Assembly (NCBI GenBank): GCA_025917655.1
Contig: CP084619.1
Span: 744,001-808,000, forward strand
DNA from: Chlorella sorokiniana
Lineage: Eukaryota; Chlorophyta; Trebouxiophyceae; Chlorellales; Chlorellaceae
Length of the DNA: 64,000 nt
Direction of reading: 5' to 3'
The translations under genes and the position numbers were made by a program. Of the stretch, positions 58,454 through 64,000 are shown piece by piece; position 1 is the first letter of the stretch, and every line of letters begins with the position of its first letter. The notes under the pieces are model-generated. The model was not told the origin of the DNA. It did no database searches and saw nothing but the letters and a program-made list of their open reading frames with translations.

Positions 58454-58617
58454 TTTCCTGCTCCTTAAGGCTGCCTGCTGCAACTCCACTGCGCTGCACC
58501 TCCACTGGCAACTGCTGCCGCCTCCAGCACACCATGCAGCCAGGGGGCGCTGGGCGGCCTTGCAGCCATTGCATGGGTGATACATGGTTTCTGGTTACAA
58601 TGAAGACAGCATTGCTC

Positions 58618-58870
58618 CCACGGAGCGCCCTCCTCTCCCCCTCCACCCCCTCCCACCCCGCCACCTTCTCCCCCTCCCCTCCCCCTCCCACCACGGTCCA
58701 CCTCCTACCCCGCCACCCCCACCTCCTCCCACCCCGCCACCCCCTCCTCCTTCCCCACCACCCCCACCTCGTCCCACCACCGTCCACCTCGTCCCACCCC
58801 GCCACCCCCTCCTACCCCACCACCGTCTCCCCCTTCCACCCCCGCCACCCCCTTCACCGCCACCCCTCGG
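58618..58870. repeat. Pyrimidine-rich imperfect tandem repeat
   Basis: Many variants of CCACCCCGCCACCCCCT and CCACCACCGTCCACCT follow one another with almost no G or A. The opposite strand is G-rich. Proline- and glycine-rich open frames here come from the repeat. Confidence 0.85.
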
Positions 58871-58896
58871 TTGTTTCTTTCTCCAAAAAGGGCAAA

Positions 58897-58976
58897 TGAC
58901 GCGGACAGGATTTGAACCTGCGCCCTTGCGGACTGGAACCTTACTCCAGCGCGTTAGACCACTCCGCCACCGCGTC
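58897..58976 (-). tRNA. tRNA-Leu (anticodon AAG)
   Basis: On the minus strand the acceptor GACGCGG pairs with CCGCGTC, and the discriminator is A. The D arm follows the leucine pattern TGGCGGAGTGGTCTAACGC. The anticodon stem CTGGA pairs with TCCAG and encloses GTAAGGT, giving AAG. A long variable arm (TCCGCAAGGGCG) and the T arm CAGG-TTCAAATC-CTG complete a class II tRNA. No intron and no encoded CCA. Confidence 0.95.
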
Positions 58977-59131
58977 CCATCACAGAATCGATACATCGAC
59001 ATCTGATCGTTTAAGCCGCCTCCGATCGTAAGTACCGTTTGGCACACCCGACCGAGGTGTTGCTGCAAAATTTCGAAATAATACTGATCATATCCCATGT
59101 AGCACGTTTTAACCTCAAAAAAATCCTCAGT

Positions 59132-59235
59132 CTGACCCGTGCTGGCGTCCCTGCGGTGGCGCCCCCATGGTGCCCCCATGCGTAACCGGCGCCCTGGATC
59201 CCCGCCTTCCTGTGTCTGCTGCGTTGCTGGCGGCG
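59132..59235. repeat. Dispersed direct repeat, copy 1
   Basis: Shares with copy 2 the start CTGACCCGTG, the motif CCCATGCGTAACCGGCG (copy 2 CACATGCGTGACCGGCG) and CCGCCTTCCTGTGTCTGCTG. The copies are in the same orientation, 446 bp apart, and similarity stops at both ends. Family unknown. Confidence 0.75.
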
Positions 59236-59577
59236 CTTTGGGTGCTCCTAGGCGCCCTCCGCTCCCCTACCGCCCTCTGCGTCCGATCCCCAGCTTGCGC
59301 CGGTGCTTACAACCCTGCCCACCCGCCCGCCTGCGAGGCTTAGACGTTGTACCAGAGCTAGAGGGATGCACTGCTGTATGTCCCCAGCGCCTGGTCTCTG
59401 TAACAGTCAAGTCAAGTAAAAAGAAGTGGCTTCAGTGTCCCCTGCCTGCCCCGTGTCGTTTCCGCCCGCCCGTCTGGCCGCCTCCCGGCTTCTCTGGGGC
59501 GGGCTGCGTCGCGTGGCTGTCAGCGGCCTGCTGCTGCTCCGCTGCGAAGCCCTGCCTTCCCCCTTTCCATCCCCGTT

Positions 59578-59681
59578 CTGACCCGTGTTGGCGGCCTTGC
59601 GATGGCGTGCGATGGAGCCCACATGCGTGACCGGCGCGCCCCCCCCCCGCCTTCCTGTGTCTGCTGCCTGACTGGCGGTGC
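59578..59681. repeat. Dispersed direct repeat, copy 2
   Basis: Second copy of the 104-bp unit, diverged from copy 1 mainly in the first half and containing a run of ten C. Confidence 0.75.
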
Positions 59682-60035
59682 AAGCGGTGCAGCAGGGCTG
59701 GATGGGCAAGCAAGAATCAGTCGGGGCGCCCGGTGGCGGCGTTGGCAAACATCAGGCCTTTTCAACAGCAAGGCAGGTCAAAGGCGAGCCCAACCATGTG
59801 GAAGCCACTTCCATCAGCCCCATCTCTGGCGAGATGCGCTTCTGCCGGCCATAAAACTGCACGGATGCTTATCACACGCAGCACTGCAAAAAATAAAAGG
59901 AAGTGGCAGGGATGAGGGGAGGATCAGGTGGAAAACACAGTCCAGTGATGAAAAGAGCATCAGCGTCAAGGAGGAGAGTCTGGGGACGGGCCAGGTGGGG
60001 CGGGCGCGTGCGGGCGGGCAGCGGCCCCTTCCCCC

Positions 60036-63000
60036 TCAGCCCTGCTGCTGCGCCGCCATCTTCTGCCGTATGCGCGCCGCGTAGCGCTGCACCGTGGCAT
60101 CGTCGCCCCCGCGCAGCGCAGCGCCGCCGCCAGCGCCTCGGCCAGGCCCAGCCGGCGCAGCGCCGCCGCGCAGTCGGCGTGGGCGGCCAGGTTGCCCAGC
60201 GAGAAGAGCGCGATCTGCACGCTGCTGGAGGCCGCGGCTGCGGCGTTTGGCGAATCGGCGGTGGGCGCCCCCCGCTGGATCAGCTCCAGCATGGCCTGCC
60301 CAGAGAAGGAAGGGGGCGGGGGTATCGTCAAGAAACAAAATCAACGCTTACGCGATGGTGCCAACCGGCACACTCCTGCGCGAGCGACGCTTGTGAGCTC
60401 GGGGGCAGAGGAGCTGCCTTTCTTCTCCCGGGGGCGAGCAGGGCAGGGCCTGCCCGGGCTGGTGTGTTGCGCTGAGTGACAGAAGAGCAGTGAAGCCGGA
60501 TGAAAAGTAGAGCGCCTTCAGCACGCCTTCCGCACTCCTTCCAACCCCACCCAAGCATCATCCACACACCGCACCCCGCCGCGCTCCCCCGCATGCCGCG
60601 CAGCGCCCACCTGCAGCGCCCGGCTCGCATGATGTCGGGGCAGAGGGCGCCGCCGTTGCGCACGAGGTTGCCCAGCGCGCCCGCCGCGTTGGCCCGCGTG
60701 CGGTCCTCCTCGTCGCGCAGCAGCGCCACCAGGGGCGGCACGGCGGGGCGCAGCGCTGGGTACAGCGACGCGTTGTGGAAGCCTGGGGGGCGGCGAGGTG
60801 AGTAGCAGAGAGGGTCGGGGTGAGAGGGTCGTGAGAGGCTGGGGAGTTGAGGGGTGCTCGAGGCGCATGCCCCGTTGATTTGCGGCTCCGCCCCTCCCTG
60901 GCCAGAGCACACACTGCTGCAGCAGTGCGGAGCAGCAGCAGGGCAGGGCAGCAGGGCGAGGCAGCGCAGGAGCCCCCACACTCCCCCACACACACACACA
61001 CATACCCGCGTTGCCGATGGCGAAGCAGGCAAACTTGCGGGCGGAGCGGTCGGGGTCACGGCACAGCGGCAGCAGCGCGCCCAGCACGCCGTGCGCCGCC
61101 AGGGCAGCATAGAAACGGTCGCTGCGGGGCGGTGGGGGGCCGTGGGGGGGTCCTCCAGGTGGGTCAGTGTGTGCGAGTGTGCGTATGCAGGCAGTGGGTG
61201 GGGTGTGTGAGCGGTGCAAGAAGACGGTCGCTGAGGGCAGAGACCAACCACGTGTGTGACTCTGCCCAAGAGCCGCCGTCCAGCCGGGCACCATGCCCCA
61301 AGCAAGCGCGTGCCGCCTTCCCCAAGAAGCGGCATGCCGCCAGCCTCACAGCCCAGGCCGCACGCCGCGCTGCATCATCCCGCGGCTTCTACCTGCCCCC
61401 CCCACACACACACACACACACACGCCGGCGCTGGTCCCTCCCGCCCAGGTCAGCGGCGCCCCCGCCCGCCCACCCACCTGTGGCGGCAGAGGTTGCCCAG
61501 CAGGTTGCAGGAGCGCGCGCGCACGGCGGCATCGGGGTGGCGCAGCAGCGGCGGCATGAGCGGGACCAGCTGGCTGGCTGCGCTCATCGGTGTGGCGGCG
61601 GTGGCGGGTGTGTGTGAGCGAGGGAGAGGAGGTGGGGGGGCAGGGGAGGGGTGGTGGTGGTGGGGGGCAAGACAGGGGTGTGAGCGGGGCTGCGCCTGTG
61701 CCGACGCCCGGCGAGAACCCAGCCGGCATGGGATGCAGGAGGGTGCCACCGGCAACTGCCCTGGCACAATCAGCACAATCACCCCTTCCCCTCCCCCGCC
61801 CCGACCCTCGCCCCACACACAGCAGCGGCAGCAGAAGCAGCGACGGCAGAAGCAGCGGCAGCGGAAGCAGCAGGGCGGCTTGCCTGCCAGGGCGTCGTAG
61901 TGGGTGTGGGAGGAGCGGGCGAGCTGGGAGATGACGAGCAGCGCGTTGATGAGGAGGGGGCGGGGTTGGAGGGCTGCAGCAGCCTGCGCGCAGCGAACAG
62001 TGAAGGCGGGAGGGAGGCACCGCAGAGGGGGCGCTTGTGACAGTGCGTGCGCGAGATGAGGAGCACCAGAGGCAGGGCGCTTGCATGCTGTGGCAGGCGC
62101 CGCCAGCCCACTCCCACGCAGCAAGCCTGCAGCGCCGCCCCCTTGCTTTCCACCCCGCTCACTTCTCCACGATGGCCGGCGCCAGCCCCCCGCCGACACA
62201 AACGGCGCCAGCAGCCGGTCGCTGGACATGGCCAGGCGCGCCAGCAGGCCGCCGCCGCCGCCGCCAGCTCCTCGCTGTCGGGCGCCGCCGCCGCCGCCGC
62301 CGCCACCAGCGCCGCGGGCAGGCCCCGCTGCTCCAGCAGGGAGCGCTGCAGGGCCGCCAGCGCGGAGTCGTGCCCGGCCGAGGCTGGCGGCAGCGCAAAG
62401 GGCGCGTGCAGGGCGGCGAGCGGCGCGGCGCGCAGCGCCGCCGCCGCCGTGCCGCCGTCGTTGAGGGGGAGCGCACGCCGGGCAGCCGCCCAGGCTGTTG
62501 CCCGGGTTGCAGGCGGCGGTGGCGTCGACAAGCGCGCGGCGGCGTCCAGCGCGGGCGGCGCCGCAGCTTCCAGCAGCGACTGCGGCAGCGCGGGCTGCTG
62601 CAGCGCCAGCTGTAGCGCAGCAGGCTCAGCTTCCAGCAGCCGCTGCAGCGCCGTCATGGCAGAGACCAGCCCCGCTGGCGACAGCTCAGCCCACGCCCGC
62701 CGCCGCCGCCGTCGTCGCCGGAGCGTGCCAACAGCGCCACGATCGCCGCCGCCACGCCGGACTGCAGCAGGCGCGGCGCCTGGCTGGCGGCCACCGTGGC
62801 GGCCAATGCGGCCGGGCCATCCAGCAGGCCAGACAGGCAGGGGAAGCCTTCAGCCTCCGCCAACGCGGGCACACCGTCGCCGCCCTTGCGCGGCGGCCGC
62901 CACGCCAGCAGCTGCCGCAGCTGCTGCAGAGCCGCCGCTGGCACGGCCGCCGCCACGTCGCGCGGCCGCGGCGGCGCCGCCGCGGCCGCGTGCTGCTGCG

Positions 63001-64000
63001 TGCGGGGGCGACAGAGGCGCCGCAGGCGCGCCGCCGCCGCGGCGGCGGTCAGGGCGGCCAGCGCCGCCAGCGCCCCCGCCGACGCACACGCCAGCTGTGG
63101 GTCGGCGGCCCCCTGCCCATCATCGCCAGCAGCCGCGCCGTCAGCTGCTCGGCGCCCCGCCGCTGGACCCCTGCCGCGCCAGCAGCGCGTAGCTGGCCCC
63201 CGCCGAGGGCAGCAGCGCCGCAGAGCCCAGCACCCCGCTGAGACACAGCATGGGGCGGCGCCGCCCGCGCCTCCGCCTCCCCCAGGATCCCCTGCGGCAG
63301 AGGGGCCGCACCGCCGCCACGTCAGACAGCTCCACGCTCGAGAGAATTAAGAGAAAAAAAGAGAAAACAGAGAAAAACGCCGCTGAGGACAAGGAGTTCG
63401 ATGGAAGGAAATGCGCAGGGGGACCCGCCGCTGCTTGCGCCCCAGCCCCGCTTGGCCCCAGGCCAAAGCACACATTCACGCCGGCACAATTGCCCCCTGC
63501 TTCAAGGCACTGCCGCCACCAAGCCCACAGCAGTTTCCAGGCATGAGACACACCAGTCCAGGAACACACACACGGCGGCCCGGCGCCGCGATTGTCGCCA
63601 ACCCGCCACAGCCCTCCACCCCCAACCCCTCACCTCCACTACGTGGCAGCGGATGGCGGCGGCGCCAAGCTGCGGCACAGCCACCGCCGCTCGGCGCAGC
63701 AGCGCCAGGCAGCGCGCCGCCGCCGCCGCCGCCGCCGCCGCCTCGGCGCCGCTGGGCACGGGCCGCGGCGCCAGGCTGTCGCAGGCGGCTGCCAGGGCGG
63801 GCTGGGAGGCAAGCAACGCGTCGGCACACTCAAAGCGAATCTGCGGCAAGAAATTGGCGTGGAGCGAGTCTGTGTGAAAAGCGTGTCGGGGTGTGTGGGT
63901 ACGGGGGGAGGAGGTGCTGGCACACCTTTGTGAGTGGCAAAAGGCAGGGAGCCCTCCCTAACGGTGCAATCCCGGCAAGCCGCAGACATGGAAAGGAGGG
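60036..64000 (-). CDS. TIO: TIO/Fused-type serine/threonine kinase, C-terminal ARM region (partial)
   Basis: In land plants TIO (TWO-IN-ONE) is a Fused-family kinase acting at the phragmoplast in cytokinesis. Only its C-terminal armadillo-repeat part is in the window; the kinase domain would lie beyond 64000. Recognisable blocks are RARSCNLLGNLCRH (about 61510), HGVLGALLPLCRDPDRSARK then FACFAIGNAG (about 61050), RTRANAAGALGNLVRNGGAL (about 60680) and VQIALFSLGNLAAHADCAAA (about 60200), ending IRQKMAAQQQG with TGA at 60036. These match the plant TIO C-terminus in order. Upstream Ala-rich ARM exons run to the window edge, for example IRFECADALLASQPALAAAC at about 63840. One base seems missing in a G run near 62187. 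Another ARM-repeat protein remains possible without the kinase domain in view. Confidence 0.82.

Larger units (their letters stand above)
58360..58896. other. Myosin 3' flank and pyrimidine-rich tract
   Basis: Contains the TGTAA at 58449 and, from about 58618 to 58870, an imperfect C/T-rich tandem tract. No gene recognised. Confidence 0.6.
58977..60035. other. Region between tRNA-Leu and TIO
   Basis: Contains two 104-bp direct repeat copies (59132-59235 and 59578-59681) and an AT-richer segment at 58980-59130. Minus-strand TTACA complements (for example 59307) could serve as a TIO poly(A) signal but are far away. No gene recognised. Confidence 0.5.

Noticed and set aside
58584-59006. Proline-rich and glycine-rich open frames
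   Set aside because: Produced by the pyrimidine-rich tandem repeat and overlapping the tRNA-Leu gene.
1-64000. CRISPR arrays, bacterial operons, insertion sequences, rRNA genes
   Set aside because: No regularly spaced repeats, ribosome-binding-site operons, transposase motifs or rRNA-like blocks were found; the window is eukaryotic nuclear DNA.

Overview
The window is nuclear DNA of a green alga, most likely a Trebouxiophyceae (Chlorella-type) species. The evidence: strongly GC-rich sequence with GC-ending codons, short exons split by many small introns, TGTAA polyadenylation motifs after several genes, and plant-lineage proteins. These include plant-type phosphofructokinase, NUP136/NUP1, a HUB-type BRE1 ligase, a peroxisomal MFP ending in SRL, class VIII myosin and a TIO/Fused-type kinase. 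No organelle, virus or bacterial features were seen.

Layout. 1-1369 (+): 3' end of ATP-dependent 6-phosphofructokinase. 1798-2067 (-): complete single-exon SF3B5. 2735-3046 (-): doubtful small membrane protein. 3160-about 9072 (+): FG nucleoporin NUP136/NUP1. About 9962-10958 (-): unrecognised membrane/coiled-coil gene. 11054-15997 (+): PAP/OAS1-type nucleotidyltransferase with a Gln/Ala-rich tail. 17065-19304 (-): the least ordinary part, a small secreted coiled-coil gene plus related exons, two of them inside inverted duplications. 19843-26821 (-): BRE1/HUB E3 ligase, with a tRNA-Arg gene on the other strand inside an intron. 27362-33478 (-): peroxisomal multifunctional beta-oxidation protein. 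33810-35603 (-): class I methyltransferase. 36398-50732 (-): UTP10/HEATR1. 51171-58359 (+): class VIII myosin. 58897-58976 (-): tRNA-Leu. 60036-64000 (-): C-terminal ARM part of a TIO/Fused kinase running off the window.

Most genes are unrelated housekeeping genes: glycolysis, splicing, nuclear pore, RNA tailing, chromatin ubiquitination, fatty-acid oxidation and ribosome biogenesis. One pairing may matter: class VIII myosin and TIO both act in cell-plate/phragmoplast division in land plants, and here they are convergent neighbours.

Two cautions apply. Several clearly conserved genes (MFP, methyltransferase, nucleotidyltransferase, nucleoporin, myosin, TIO) change reading frame by one base inside exons, usually in G or C runs. 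I read this mainly as residual sequence error, so coding spans are given as gene extents rather than clean exon joins. Exon edges were placed by hand from splice motifs, frame continuity and remembered family sequences; no alignment was run.
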